Shown piece after piece: positions 53,797-63,313 of a DNA stretch of 64,000 bases. Made by a program: the position numbers and the translations under genes. Origin of the DNA: Parapedobacter deserti (GTDB lineage: Bacteria > Bacteroidota > Bacteroidia > Sphingobacteriales > Sphingobacteriaceae); NCBI RefSeq assembly GCF_042646065.1, contig NZ_JBHRTA010000016.1:62001-126000 (forward strand), written 5' to 3'. Every line of letters begins with the position of its first letter. Within the stretch, counting starts at the first letter, position 1. The notes beneath the pieces are model-generated. The model was not told where the DNA came from. It did no database searches and was given only the letters and a program-made list of their open reading frames with translations.

Positions 53797-55092
53797 TTAT
53801 TTCCTGACAAAGAAAGGGATATTGGCTGTGGCCACGTTGTTATTACCATCCGATACGTAAAGAAATAACCGATAAGCTCCTTCTTTTTCAGGCGCCGTCA
53901 GCAATGCTCGATCATACGCCTGCGCTTCAACGAGTCCCGGAAGGGCCTCCGGCCTGCTTTCACGGTCGCCCCCCTCTTTCAGGTCTGTGCTTTCCGGCAG
54001 AAGTTCCCAACGCGTCGTCAACTCATCACCATCCGGATCGGATACAAAGACATCTGCTTCATACACATCGCCTGGCTGGAGGTAGATGAAGTCAAGCGTC
54101 CGTTTGCCGTCAAGCAGTACCGAGTCCAAATGCGGAGCCCGATTCGCTGGCCATTGACCTGTCCAAAGATACTGCATCACATCGACCACTTCGCTTTCCT
54201 CGCCCGCTTCGGTAAACAACCCATACCATGTGGGCGTCCGCTCCTGTTTCTGCCCCCACAAAAATACGTAGGAACCTATGCACCGCTTGTCCTTGGCGAT
54301 AGAAGCTTCATAGCGACTTTTGTAAACTGCGGCCTTTTCACTGCTCGTTTCCTCCACGGAAGCGTTCCACGGCGTCTGCGGACCTTCCCAGTGACCCGTG
54401 GGACCCCATTCAGTAACCATATAGGCTTTGTCCCAGCCTACGGCACTGATCCGCTCAGGCACGGAGGCCAGTCCCCCATAGACCTGCACCGCAATCAGAT
54501 CCAACGCCGGACACCGCGATCTGATATGGTCAATTTCGTCCTGATTGATTCCTGCCAGCATGGTGGTGACGAGGTGATTGGTGTCAAGTTCATGAATCAT
54601 TTCGGCCACAGCATTAACCGCATCCCAAACCTTCGGATTGGTGTAATGCAAATTCAGCTCATTGCCAATGCCCCAGGCGAGCAATGCCGGGTGGTCTTTG
54701 TATTTCAGCACTTCTTGACGGACTCGTTCCAACTGTTCCGCTACGGCGGCTTCGTCATCATAGTCGAATCCATGTCGCTCGGTGCCCATGCTAATCCCCA
54801 TGGTTACAGTCAGCCCCAATGCATGCGCTTTGTCAAGCAGCTCCTGTCCGTTATGTGTGCTCCACGTCCTGATGGAATTTCCACCATAGGCCTGCAGTCG
54901 ATCTAGGTAGTTGGTCCCACCGGCGCCCTTGATGAAGTATGGCTCACCCCCGCGCAACAGAGTGAATCCCCCATCGTGGGCAACAATCTCCACCTTTACA
55001 GGGCCATCACTTGTTTTCGTGCAGGAGGTGAGCCCCATGCAAAACAGCCCAAAAAACATCAGCATCGTTAACCTCGAAAAAATTTTGTCCAT
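53797..55092 (-). CDS. Glycoside hydrolase, clan GH-A (GH2-like TIM barrel) lipoprotein
   Basis: 431 residues. Lipoprotein signal (MFFGLFCMGLTSC, Cys 24). TIM-barrel domain (~40-310) of the GH2 catalytic-barrel type: GAGGTNYLDRLQAYGGNSIRTW at the start, acid/base Glu145 in WGIGNELN and nucleophile candidate Glu228 in MVTEWGPTGHW, the two-glutamate arrangement of clan GH-A retaining enzymes. The C-terminal ~110 residues form an Ig/cadherin-like domain (VFVSDPDGDELTTRWEL). The GH2 N-terminal sandwich domains are missing. It cuts a beta-linked glycan at the cell surface or in the periplasm; linkage is not evident. Last gene of the locus 5 operon. Confidence 0.87.
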   Translation of the reverse strand: MDKIFSRLTMLMFFGLFCMGLTSCTKTSDGPVKVEIVAHDGGFTLLRGGEPYFIKGAGGTNYLDRLQAYGGNSIRTWSTHNGQELLDKAHALGLTVTMGISMGTERHGFDYDDEAAVAEQLERVRQEVLKYKDHPALLAWGIGNELNLHYTNPKVWDAVNAVAEMIHELDTNHLVTTMLAGINQDEIDHIRSRCPALDLIAVQVYGGLASVPERISAVGWDKAYMVTEWGPTGHWEGPQTPWNASVEETSSEKAAVYKSRYEASIAKDKRCIGSYVFLWGQKQERTPTWYGLFTEAGEESEVVDVMQYLWTGQWPANRAPHLDSVLLDGKRTLDFIYLQPGDVYEADVFVSDPDGDELTTRWELLPESTDLKEGGDRESRPEALPGLVEAQAYDRALLTAPEKEGAYRLFLYVSDGNNNVATANIPFFVRK

Positions 55093-55120
55093 CCTTTTAT
55101 AAATAATGTATCCGTTTCGG

Positions 55121-56680
55121 CTATCTTAAATTGGTGTTGGCATCGATCTGCGCTTGCGGTATAGGCAAATATTCGCTTTGTCCGGGCGTAAAACGAGGAC
55201 CGAATACTTGCTGTGCCCTCCCTGTGCGCACCAGGTCGTTGAACCGCTCGCCCCACCATTCGCAGGCAAACTCCGCTCTGCGCTCATCGAGAATCTCGTC
55301 GAGTGTCACGCCGGTAATCGGCGCTAGGTTCACACGTTCACGCACCAATCGGAAAGGCTCATCGCCGTTTTGTCCTTTGCGTACCTTAGCCTCTGCATTC
55401 AGCAACAATACATCCGCGTAACGTAAGATGCGCACGTTGTTGTTGGCACCGTATTCGATACGGCCTTCGGTCATCTGTGACACGGGCAGATAGGTTTTGC
55501 CGTTGAAATACTTTATCCCAAACGGGTTGCCATACACGCGATCGCCGCTTGGTGTTTCCACATAGGTGTTCGGATCGCCATCCACACCGCAATACAGGAT
55601 CGTGGTCTGAAGGCGGGTGTGATCTTCCCGTTCGGTGAGGAAATCGACGATATCCTGTGATGGTGGTACCCACCCTGCGCCAGAGATAGGGCTTCCGCGC
55701 TGATCGCCAGACGGCCCCTGCCACCTAAAAAACGTACCCCAATCAACGCCGGGGCGCACGATGTCCCCGGTGGGAAGCCCGAAATCTGAATACTGAAGCT
55801 CAAATAATGACTCATCAGACAACCTGCCCGGGAGCTTGAAAAGCTGGTAGAAATTTGGATAGAGTGAGAACTTGTTGCTGCCGATGATCTCGTTGGTAGC
55901 TTCTAACACCATGTCCCAGTACGGACTTGCATTATCATTCCCCGCAAGGTCTGCCGCCGCCTTAGCTTTCAAAAGCAACGCTGAATAGCGAGTCACCGCA
56001 CCTACATGTTGCGACTGATTCGGCCGGGCATCTTCCAGATGAGCCGCGCACACATCCATTTCCTCAATGATGAATTGCCTGACTTCGGCAGCCGTACTCT
56101 TCTCTATGGTAGTCAACGCTGCGATGTCATCGCTGTTCGACAGAATCGGCACGTCACCAAAAAGACGTGACGCCATCAGATGTGCATATGCCCGCAAAAA
56201 CCGTACTTCAGCCTTATACTGATTATTCCGTGCGGCCGCTTCTGTGTTTTCAGACGAAATGGTCTCGGCAAAGTGGTCAAGCTCGATCAAGGCGTTGTTG
56301 GCGGCGATGGCAAGGCTGTAGTAGCTGATCCAAGACTGATTTAGCCCCCAATAGGATTGGATGGTTACATCGCGCTGGAAATTTTTGATCGCCATCAGCT
56401 CTGGGTTGTCGTTGGGAGTGGGCGCGCCCTGCTGGTAGTCATCTTCCCGCACACAACGAATGGAAAGGTCTATCCAATGCACGAGGTTGTCATCGGCCGC
56501 TGCCCGGTATACGCCGGACACCGGGGCATACATCAGGGAAAGATTCGTGTAGTCGATTTCTTCCGACCGCTGCTGATTCTCCAGCGGCTTGTCCAGGAAT
56601 TTTTCACACCCGCTCAGCAGCGATGCGATGCCAATGCATCCGCTCAATATGATATATTTATAATTATTCATAGCTTTCAT
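55121..56680 (-). CDS. SusD/RagB surface lipoprotein, locus 5
   Basis: About 519 residues from ATG 56680 (MKAMNNYKYIILSGCIGIASLLSGC, lipobox Cys 25). SusD signatures: KAEVRFLRAYAHLMASRLFGDVPIL, VRILRYADVLLLNAEAKVRKG, DEILDERRAEFACEWWGERFNDLVRTGRA and the end YLPIPQAQIDANTNLR. It binds the substrate for SusC encoded 17 bases upstream. The glycosidase follows after 28 bases, so the three genes form one operon. Confidence 0.95.
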   Translation of the reverse strand: MKAMNNYKYIILSGCIGIASLLSGCEKFLDKPLENQQRSEEIDYTNLSLMYAPVSGVYRAAADDNLVHWIDLSIRCVREDDYQQGAPTPNDNPELMAIKNFQRDVTIQSYWGLNQSWISYYSLAIAANNALIELDHFAETISSENTEAAARNNQYKAEVRFLRAYAHLMASRLFGDVPILSNSDDIAALTTIEKSTAAEVRQFIIEEMDVCAAHLEDARPNQSQHVGAVTRYSALLLKAKAAADLAGNDNASPYWDMVLEATNEIIGSNKFSLYPNFYQLFKLPGRLSDESLFELQYSDFGLPTGDIVRPGVDWGTFFRWQGPSGDQRGSPISGAGWVPPSQDIVDFLTEREDHTRLQTTILYCGVDGDPNTYVETPSGDRVYGNPFGIKYFNGKTYLPVSQMTEGRIEYGANNNVRILRYADVLLLNAEAKVRKGQNGDEPFRLVRERVNLAPITGVTLDEILDERRAEFACEWWGERFNDLVRTGRAQQVFGPRFTPGQSEYLPIPQAQIDANTNLR

Positions 56681-56697
56681 GCTGTATATATTCAAAA

Positions 56698-59600
56698 TTA
56701 GAAGGTAACTCTTACGCCCATGCTGTAGGTGGCTGACACGGGATAAACGTTCGCGTCGTACCCTATTCCTGTCACTTCGGGCGTAAATCCGTTATACCGT
56801 GTGAAGATAAACGGCCTATCTGCCGTGGCAAACACCCGTACCGGTATAGATTCTCTCAGATTAAAGCTGTACCCCAGCTGGATGTTCTGGATACGCAAGT
56901 AAGCTCCGCTTTCTACAAAGAAAGAGCTTGCTTGGAGGTTCCAAGAAGCCACGCTGCCCTGAGCCGAGGGGTATTCGTTGGTCGATCCCTCACCGGTCCA
57001 AAACCCTGTAACGAAGGCCTCATCTGCGTTCATCTGCGAATATCTGCGTCGCATGGCCCTGTTTAGGTTATGGATCTTGTTGCCCGCAACACCTTGGACG
57101 GCTACGCTAAAATCAAAGCGTTTGTAATCCAAGCTGATGTTAAGGCCATAAGTCAACGACGGAAGGTAATTTCCCAAGTTCACGCGATCGTCCTCATCCA
57201 GTTCGCCATTGCCGTTCTGGTCTTTGAATTTCAGGTAGCCGGGCACGATTGGAGCACCAGGATTCAGCTCATTGTACTGCCGGGCAATTGGGTCAGCATC
57301 GATCTCGGCTTGATTCTGATAGACCCCGGCGACCTCATAACCATAATAATAGTTGATCGGGTGGTTTTCCTCGATCCGAGCAGGAAATTCGGCAGCCCAT
57401 TCGGGAAACCCATTCATGATATTTGCCAAGCCACCCAGATCGGTGACCCTGTTCTTAAGTGTCGTGGCATTTGCCCCGATTGTATAGCCCAGTTGACCCG
57501 CTTTGTCCCGCCATTGCAGGCCAAACTCCCAACCGCTGTTGGCCACGCTTCCCCAGTTGCCATATACCCGATCCCACATGAACGGGATGGGACGGTCGAA
57601 GGCGAGGTCTTTCGTCTTGCGGTAATAGTAGTCTACCGTACCGCTCAGCCGGTTGTTGAGCAGCGCAAAGTCGATACCGCCATCCCACTCTTCGACCACT
57701 TCCCACCGTACCTGGGTGAAGAACCGGCTTACTTGATATCCCGGAATCCGGCTCCCATAAGATGATCCGATCGCACCGAATATCGCGGAGGCATTGTTGC
57801 CCGAGTTAACAATGGCATATCCGGCATTCGGCTGGATACCGTCGTTGCCCAGCAGCCCCCAGCTTCCGCGGATCTTGAGCAAATCGAACAACGATTGGTT
57901 GGCCATGAATTGCTCGCGGCTTAGCACCCATCCCAATCCGACCGAGGGGAAATATCCCCATTTAGTCTGATATTTAGAGCTGCCGTCTGCGCGAAACGTA
58001 GCCGTCAGCAAGTATTTGTTGTCATAATCATACGTACCTCTCGCGAAGTAGGAAATACCAGCGTTGCGAAAGCCGCCCTCGCCGTAGCCAGTAGCTGATC
58101 CGGTTCCCTGCGCGCCCTGGCCTACATACCAAAACTCGCGCGAGGGCGGTACGTCATTGGCAGATACCCACGTTTGCCGCCAGCGCTCTTCCCGCGTGGA
58201 CTGGCCGAGGAGTACCGTCCAATGATGGGCGCCCGCCTCATCGCGGTAAGTTAGCAGGTTATCAAGTATGAAATCCGTATTCCTGCCCTGCGTCGATTGC
58301 AGGTAGGACCGGTCGGCCCGCTGGTCGTTGTCGATATAATATACCGGCGTATATTGCATCGCATGCGTCGATTGATATCGCTGGCTCAGTTGTGAACGGA
58401 AGGTCAACTTATTGTTCCAAAACTCCGCTTCGACATAGGCGCTGGGCAAAATTTGGAACCCACGGTTTTCATTGTGGTTGTAGTGGGCCGTTGCAACGGG
58501 ATTGTTAAACCAAAACCCACTCGGGATACCCAACGTAGTGCTGGAACCGAATTTAACGGGGTCCGCCAGTTCGAGATCTGGGTCATATGCAGGATAAAGC
58601 GGAGAAGCGAAGTAAGCCTGGCGGAACGCCGCATTATTCGGCAAAAACTCATTGAAATTGCTCAAGTGCCCAGTAAAACCTATTTTCAGCCATGGGGTTA
58701 CTCTAGCCTCGACTTGCGTACGGATGTTGTACTTACGATGGTGATTTTCCGCATCCATGATCCCATCTTGGTCGAGGTAGTTGACACCGAAGGTGTACGA
58801 AATGCTTTCACCGCCGCCCTGCACGTCGATATTGTGGTTGGTGATCAGTGCGCCGGATCTCAGCAGCTCGCCATACCAGTCGGTACTCATCGCGGGGTTA
58901 TTCAGGTCTCCGCCGAAACGCTCGACCGAACGTTCGACAATAGCCTGCTCTCCCTTGGCCGCAGCATATGCCGCGTACTGCGCGCCGTTGGCCATTTTCA
59001 GCATATTAGCTGGCGTCTGTACACCCACGTAGCCGTTATAAGTAATGCGCGGCTTCATGTTCAGGCTTCCCTTCTTGGTCGTAACGATAATCACTCCGTT
59101 CGCCGCCCGCACCCCATAGATAGCCGCACCGGAAGCGTCTTTCAACACCGACATGTCGGCAATATCGTTGGGGTTTAGAAAATCAATGTTATCCATGAAC
59201 ATGCCGTCAACGACGTACAGCGGGCTCTCGTTATTAAACGAACCTACCCCCCGCACGCGGACGGTCGGCGTAGACCCCGGCGCACCGGAACTCACCACCT
59301 GCACCCCAGGTACCGAACCCTGCACCGCATCCATTGGACTAGCGACGGTACGCCTATTAGCCGTCTCCATATCCACGGTGGCCACGGGAGCCGTAAGGTC
59401 TCCTTTCCGTTGCGTACCGTACCCAACAACAACCACCTCATCAAGGTTGAAACTGCCATCAGCCTGAAGTTGAACATTAACCATATTGCCCGTAATGGCA
59501 ACGGTTTGCCGGACATAGCCAACGGAAGAAACCACCAGCGAATCGGCTGTCTGTGGAACAGATAAGGTGAAGGCTCCGCGTTCGTCAGTCGTGGTACCAA

Positions 59601-59754
59601 CGCCCGGCGTGTTTTTAACAACGATTGAGGCCGTTACCGGGTTGCCCAAATGGTCGGCTACCGTTCCAGTGATCGTCCGGGTCTGCGCCCTGGCGTAACC
59701 GGACACGCCCGATAAAAGTGCAGCGATAGCAACTATTAATACACTCTTCTTCAT
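56698..59754 (-). CDS. SusC/RagA TonB-dependent transporter without STN, locus 5
   Basis: About 1018 residues from ATG 59754 (MKKSVLIVAIAALLSGVSGYA, plain signal peptide without the N-terminal extension seen in loci 2-4). The carboxypeptidase-regulatory-like domain starts right after the signal (GTVADHLGNPVTASIVVKN, ~28-95). Plug (LDEVVVVGYGTQRKGDLTAPV, SPLYVVDGMFMDN, VLKDASGAAIYGVRAANG) and barrel ending SMGVRVTF. The missing STN domain fits the absence of a sigma/FecR pair; control should come from the divergent membrane regulator at 59919. Confidence 0.95.
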   Translation of the reverse strand: MKKSVLIVAIAALLSGVSGYARAQTRTITGTVADHLGNPVTASIVVKNTPGVGTTTDERGAFTLSVPQTADSLVVSSVGYVRQTVAITGNMVNVQLQADGSFNLDEVVVVGYGTQRKGDLTAPVATVDMETANRRTVASPMDAVQGSVPGVQVVSSGAPGSTPTVRVRGVGSFNNESPLYVVDGMFMDNIDFLNPNDIADMSVLKDASGAAIYGVRAANGVIIVTTKKGSLNMKPRITYNGYVGVQTPANMLKMANGAQYAAYAAAKGEQAIVERSVERFGGDLNNPAMSTDWYGELLRSGALITNHNIDVQGGGESISYTFGVNYLDQDGIMDAENHHRKYNIRTQVEARVTPWLKIGFTGHLSNFNEFLPNNAAFRQAYFASPLYPAYDPDLELADPVKFGSSTTLGIPSGFWFNNPVATAHYNHNENRGFQILPSAYVEAEFWNNKLTFRSQLSQRYQSTHAMQYTPVYYIDNDQRADRSYLQSTQGRNTDFILDNLLTYRDEAGAHHWTVLLGQSTREERWRQTWVSANDVPPSREFWYVGQGAQGTGSATGYGEGGFRNAGISYFARGTYDYDNKYLLTATFRADGSSKYQTKWGYFPSVGLGWVLSREQFMANQSLFDLLKIRGSWGLLGNDGIQPNAGYAIVNSGNNASAIFGAIGSSYGSRIPGYQVSRFFTQVRWEVVEEWDGGIDFALLNNRLSGTVDYYYRKTKDLAFDRPIPFMWDRVYGNWGSVANSGWEFGLQWRDKAGQLGYTIGANATTLKNRVTDLGGLANIMNGFPEWAAEFPARIEENHPINYYYGYEVAGVYQNQAEIDADPIARQYNELNPGAPIVPGYLKFKDQNGNGELDEDDRVNLGNYLPSLTYGLNISLDYKRFDFSVAVQGVAGNKIHNLNRAMRRRYSQMNADEAFVTGFWTGEGSTNEYPSAQGSVASWNLQASSFFVESGAYLRIQNIQLGYSFNLRESIPVRVFATADRPFIFTRYNGFTPEVTGIGYDANVYPVSATYSMGVRVTF

Positions 59755-59799
59755 GCACAATCAATTTAAATTAGGAATTTTGTTTATAAATCAGCTGGG

Positions 59800-59832
59800 C
59801 AAAAGTAGCATCCCCGAAGACAAAAAGGGCAA
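59800..59832 (-). promoter_or_regulatory. Promoter of the locus 5 SusC operon
   Basis: Minus strand: TTG (59830-59832), 22-base spacer, TACTTTTG (59800-59807). This gives a leader of about 40 nt to ATG 59754. On the plus strand TATTTTTG (59882-59889) is a candidate -7 box for the divergent regulator, without a clear -33. The regulator binding site is expected between them. Confidence 0.55.
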
Positions 59833-59918
59833 TTTACACTACATCATTTCTACATCATCACGCGTATGTGGCTTTAATTCTTATTTTTGTAACTACATAT
59901 ACGCTTATATAAACCCTG

Positions 59919-62816
59919 ATGAAGCTGACCCTTTGGATAATATTTCCTTTACTATCCATGCTCCCCGGCCATGCATTCGGCCAAAACACGCTGGGGTTTC
60001 CGTTGGTGCATCACTACGACAAAACGGTATTTCAAGGGGGAAGCCGCACTTGGGACATCAAGCAGGATAGCAGGGGTATACTTTATTTTGCCAACAATGA
60101 GGGGCTAATCACATTCGACGGGAGCCACTGGAAGCAGTATCCCTTGCCCAACCACACGATCCTCCGCTCGCTGTACATCGATGAGCAAGATCGGATTTTT
60201 GCTGGGGGTCAGGGTGAATTCGGTTATTTTGAAGGTGGCGCCGGCGGGGCTCTTCATTATACCTCATTAACAGCACTCATCCCTTTGCACAAGCGGAAGT
60301 TTGCCGATGTGTGGAACACAGCTGCACACGGCGGGTCCGTTTTCTTTAGGACATCCGACCGGATTTTCGAATTTACCGAGGGCCGCATCGTTGTCCACCC
60401 CGCTACGACGGAATGGCGCTTCCTTGGGTACGCAGAAGGACGGCTCTTCGCGCAGGACCGGGAGGGCGGATTGTTGGAATTTAACGGCGGTAGCTGGTCA
60501 ACCCTGCAAGGAGACAACAAAATGGAAGGTGCGGCCGTTGCAAAGGCTTTCTCGATTGGCAAAGACAGCGTTTTCTTTGCTACTATTAGCAACGGCACTT
60601 ACCTATTGGCTGGCAGCACCCTCCGACGTATGGACAAGGGTCCGCGGGAGGACCTTTATACGCCTTCGCTCTCTAAACTATCTGACTCGACGTATGCCGT
60701 GGCCACCTCAACAGCAGGCTGCCTGGTGCGCGACATACGGGGCCGCGTGATCCAGCGGATAGCCCACGCGGAAGGCTTGCCGAATAACAACGTCTCTGCG
60801 GTCTTCGCTGACGCCGACCAAAATATATGGGTGGGCGTGGATAATGCGATCGCGGTGATCAGCTACAACAGTTCGCTCAAATATTTCCGCCCTAACCTGG
60901 AAAACGATGTCACAGGTTTTTCGACACGTGTATTCGAAGAAAATCTCTATGTTTCCTCTTCCAATGGCGTGTATCAAGCTCCTTTGAAGTTAAGTGAGGC
61001 AGACCACAGTTTCTGTCAGGGCAGCTTTTCGTTGGTTGCCGGAAGCGACCGGGGCGAAGCCTGGCGGCTGGAACAGATTAATGGCCAGTTGCTACTCGCT
61101 CATAACAGTGGCATCTTCAGGATACGCAATGGCATCGCGGAGCCGGTAGCGATGGGGATGGGATCGTGGATCTTTTTGCCACTCTCTTCTGCGCTTCCGG
61201 TAGCACAAACACTGGTGGGTACTTACCAGGGGCTGGATATGCTAAGCTATGCAAACGGCCGGTTTTGGAACTCAGGGACACTTTCCGGCCCAGCAGATTC
61301 TTACCGTTTTCTGGAACAGGAGGAAAACGGAGACATCTGGGCAGCGCATCCCTATCGGGGCATATACCGTTTGCGTATATCCGCGGATAATATGAAATAC
61401 GACGTCCGCCTTTTCACCAACGACGACGGCCTACCGTCGCCTTTCCAAAATTATGTGTTTAAAATCAACGACAGCATCGTCTTTGCAACGGAAGCCGGAG
61501 TCTATGAATTTGACAGCGCCACCCAACGCTTTTCGCCCTCCCCGACATTCGCCCATTTCCACGGAATTCCTATTAAATATCTCAGGGACGATGCCGATGG
61601 CAACGTGTGGTTTTGCAGCGGAAAGAAAGTTGGCGTAGCTCGTCATGCCGACGGAGGAGCACGCCACGAAATCAACTATTTCCCGGAGATCGAAGGGCTA
61701 CACACTTCCGGATTTGAAAATATCTATCCTTATGACAGGCACAACATCTATATCGGTTCAGAAAAAGGAATCATCCACATTAATTACGAAAAGTACAAGC
61801 GCAGTAGTTCATCACCACCGAAGGTCTTGTTGTCTTCTGTAAAAACCGCCGGAAAGAAAGACAGCACCATCTTCGGAGGCTATTTTGCAAAAAGCAGCAC
61901 CAACATGTACGAACAGAGCTCGTCGCAAATTCCCAAGTTACACCCAGCATTTGATTCTTACCACTTTGTATACGGCTCGCCAAGTTATGGAATATCAAAT
62001 CACGTTACCTACAGTTACCGCCTGGAAGGCTACGACACGGATTGGTCGCCGTGGAGTACAGCCACCGAAAAACACTACACCAATTTGCCGAGCGGTACTT
62101 ATACATTCAAATTGAAAGCGCGGAAAAATCCCATCAGCGAATCCGAAATTATCGCCTATACGTTTGTCATTAATCCTCCTTGGTACAAGACGGTTTGGGC
62201 AATGCTTAGTTACTTCGCTGCTTCCCTTGCGGGGATATACCTACTGGTTAAATGGCAAAAAAAAGCTTGGCGTAATCAACAGCTTAAATACGAGCGGCAG
62301 CTCGCACAAATGCGCTATATCCATCAGTTGGAAATAGAGAAAAACGAAAAGGAAATCGTGAAACTGCAGAATGAAAAGCTTGAAAACGAAGTGTTAACCA
62401 AAACAAAGGAACTGGCCAGCGCTAGCATGCATCTGATGGAAAACTCGGGCGCCCTTTCTAAACTGCGTGTTGAATTGGCTAAGTTGAACCTGAGCACCGA
62501 AGACGAAAGCGAGCTGAAACGAATAACCTCTTTACTTAAAGACGTGGAACGGAACACAGCCAACTGGGACCAGTTTGCGTCCTATTTTGACGAGTTAAAC
62601 GATGGCTTTCTAAACCGGCTGAAAGCAACACATCCGGCTTTGTCGCGCAATGATTTAAAAGTCTGTGCCTACCTGCGTTTGGGTTTTTCATCCAAGCAGA
62701 TCGCGCAGTTGCAAAATATCTCCGTTCGCGGCATCGAAATACATCGCTACAGGCTCAGGAAAAAGCTGAGCTTGCATACCGAGCTTTCGCTGAATGAATA
62801 CTTGACAACCATTTAA
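59919..62816 (+). CDS. Membrane one-component regulator: propeller, Y_Y_Y, LuxR HTH
   Basis: 965 residues. Signal peptide (MKLTLWIIFPLLSMLPGHAFG). Periplasmic two-component-regulator-type propeller (~35-640; RTWDIKQDSRGILYFANNEGLITFDG, ADQNIWVGVDNAIAVI, ADGNVWFCSGKKVGVA). Y_Y_Y domain (~690-755, HVTYSYRLEGYDTDWSPWST). Membrane helix (~772-795, WAMLSYFAASLAGIYLLV). Cytoplasmic coiled coil (~800-875). C-terminal LuxR-type helix-turn-helix (~905-965, LSRNDLKVCAYLRLGFSSKQIAQLQNISVRGIEIHR). It has neither kinase nor receiver domain: ligand sensing and DNA binding are in one chain across the inner membrane, as in SusR-like regulators. Divergent from the locus 5 operon, its likely target. Confidence 0.92.
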   Translation: MKLTLWIIFPLLSMLPGHAFGQNTLGFPLVHHYDKTVFQGGSRTWDIKQDSRGILYFANNEGLITFDGSHWKQYPLPNHTILRSLYIDEQDRIFAGGQGEFGYFEGGAGGALHYTSLTALIPLHKRKFADVWNTAAHGGSVFFRTSDRIFEFTEGRIVVHPATTEWRFLGYAEGRLFAQDREGGLLEFNGGSWSTLQGDNKMEGAAVAKAFSIGKDSVFFATISNGTYLLAGSTLRRMDKGPREDLYTPSLSKLSDSTYAVATSTAGCLVRDIRGRVIQRIAHAEGLPNNNVSAVFADADQNIWVGVDNAIAVISYNSSLKYFRPNLENDVTGFSTRVFEENLYVSSSNGVYQAPLKLSEADHSFCQGSFSLVAGSDRGEAWRLEQINGQLLLAHNSGIFRIRNGIAEPVAMGMGSWIFLPLSSALPVAQTLVGTYQGLDMLSYANGRFWNSGTLSGPADSYRFLEQEENGDIWAAHPYRGIYRLRISADNMKYDVRLFTNDDGLPSPFQNYVFKINDSIVFATEAGVYEFDSATQRFSPSPTFAHFHGIPIKYLRDDADGNVWFCSGKKVGVARHADGGARHEINYFPEIEGLHTSGFENIYPYDRHNIYIGSEKGIIHINYEKYKRSSSSPPKVLLSSVKTAGKKDSTIFGGYFAKSSTNMYEQSSSQIPKLHPAFDSYHFVYGSPSYGISNHVTYSYRLEGYDTDWSPWSTATEKHYTNLPSGTYTFKLKARKNPISESEIIAYTFVINPPWYKTVWAMLSYFAASLAGIYLLVKWQKKAWRNQQLKYERQLAQMRYIHQLEIEKNEKEIVKLQNEKLENEVLTKTKELASASMHLMENSGALSKLRVELAKLNLSTEDESELKRITSLLKDVERNTANWDQFASYFDELNDGFLNRLKATHPALSRNDLKVCAYLRLGFSSKQIAQLQNISVRGIEIHRYRLRKKLSLHTELSLNEYLTTI

Positions 62817-62831
62817 AACCGGCTCCGCGAC

Positions 62832-62861
62832 TTGCTGATTGGTCTCGGATTGTTATCTTTG
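62832..62861 (+). promoter_or_regulatory. Promoter of the acetyltransferase gene
   Basis: TTG (62832-62834), 19-base spacer, TATCTTTG (62854-62861). Transcription would start near 62867, which supports ATG 62882 and excludes the in-frame GTG at 62864. Confidence 0.65.
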
Positions 62862-62881
62862 AGGTGAAGCAACACATTGTT

Positions 62882-63313
62882 ATGCATATCAAAGAAGTCA
62901 CCGCGAATACAACAGAGGTAAGCGAAGCGATATCTCGGTTGCTGCGCCAATTAACCACCAACGAACGGCAGATCACCGAATCGTATCTCAAGGCATTGAT
63001 TGCCTCAGAAAACAGTCACCTGTTTGTTGCGGTAGATGACGGCGGCACCATTGCCGGAATGATCACCGTAGGCACCTATCTGGCGCCAACCGGACGCAAG
63101 GGGTGGATTGAAGATGTGGTGGTCGACGACACCTACCGTGGACGGGGGCTCGGTAAACTACTCGTCCGACACGCCATCGAATTCGCCAAACAAGCGCAGC
63201 TCAGCCTGTTGTCGTTGACATCAAATCCGTCACGCATCGCAGCAAACCAGCTGTATCCGAAAACCGGATTCTCGCTCAAAGAGACCAATGTGTACGTAAT
63301 GAACTTAAATTAG
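62882..63313 (+). CDS. GNAT-family N-acetyltransferase
   Basis: About 143 residues from ATG 62882. The fold is typical: N-terminal helices (EVSEAISRLLRQLTTNERQ), strand VAVDDGGTIAGMITVGTY, the central strand IEDVVVDDTYRGRGLGKLLV with the acetyl-CoA pyrophosphate loop RGRGLG, and the C-terminal SNPSRIAANQLYPKTGFSLKETNVYVM. Transfers an acetyl group from acetyl-CoA to an unknown amine. Single gene; its end overlaps the stop of the convergent SDR gene by 4 bases. Confidence 0.92.
   Translation: MHIKEVTANTTEVSEAISRLLRQLTTNERQITESYLKALIASENSHLFVAVDDGGTIAGMITVGTYLAPTGRKGWIEDVVVDDTYRGRGLGKLLVRHAIEFAKQAQLSLLSLTSNPSRIAANQLYPKTGFSLKETNVYVMNLN

Noticed and set aside
54130..54906. Plus-strand frame of 258 codons opposite the glycosidase gene
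   Set aside because: Shadow of the glycosidase, whose catalytic motifs are intact on the minus strand.
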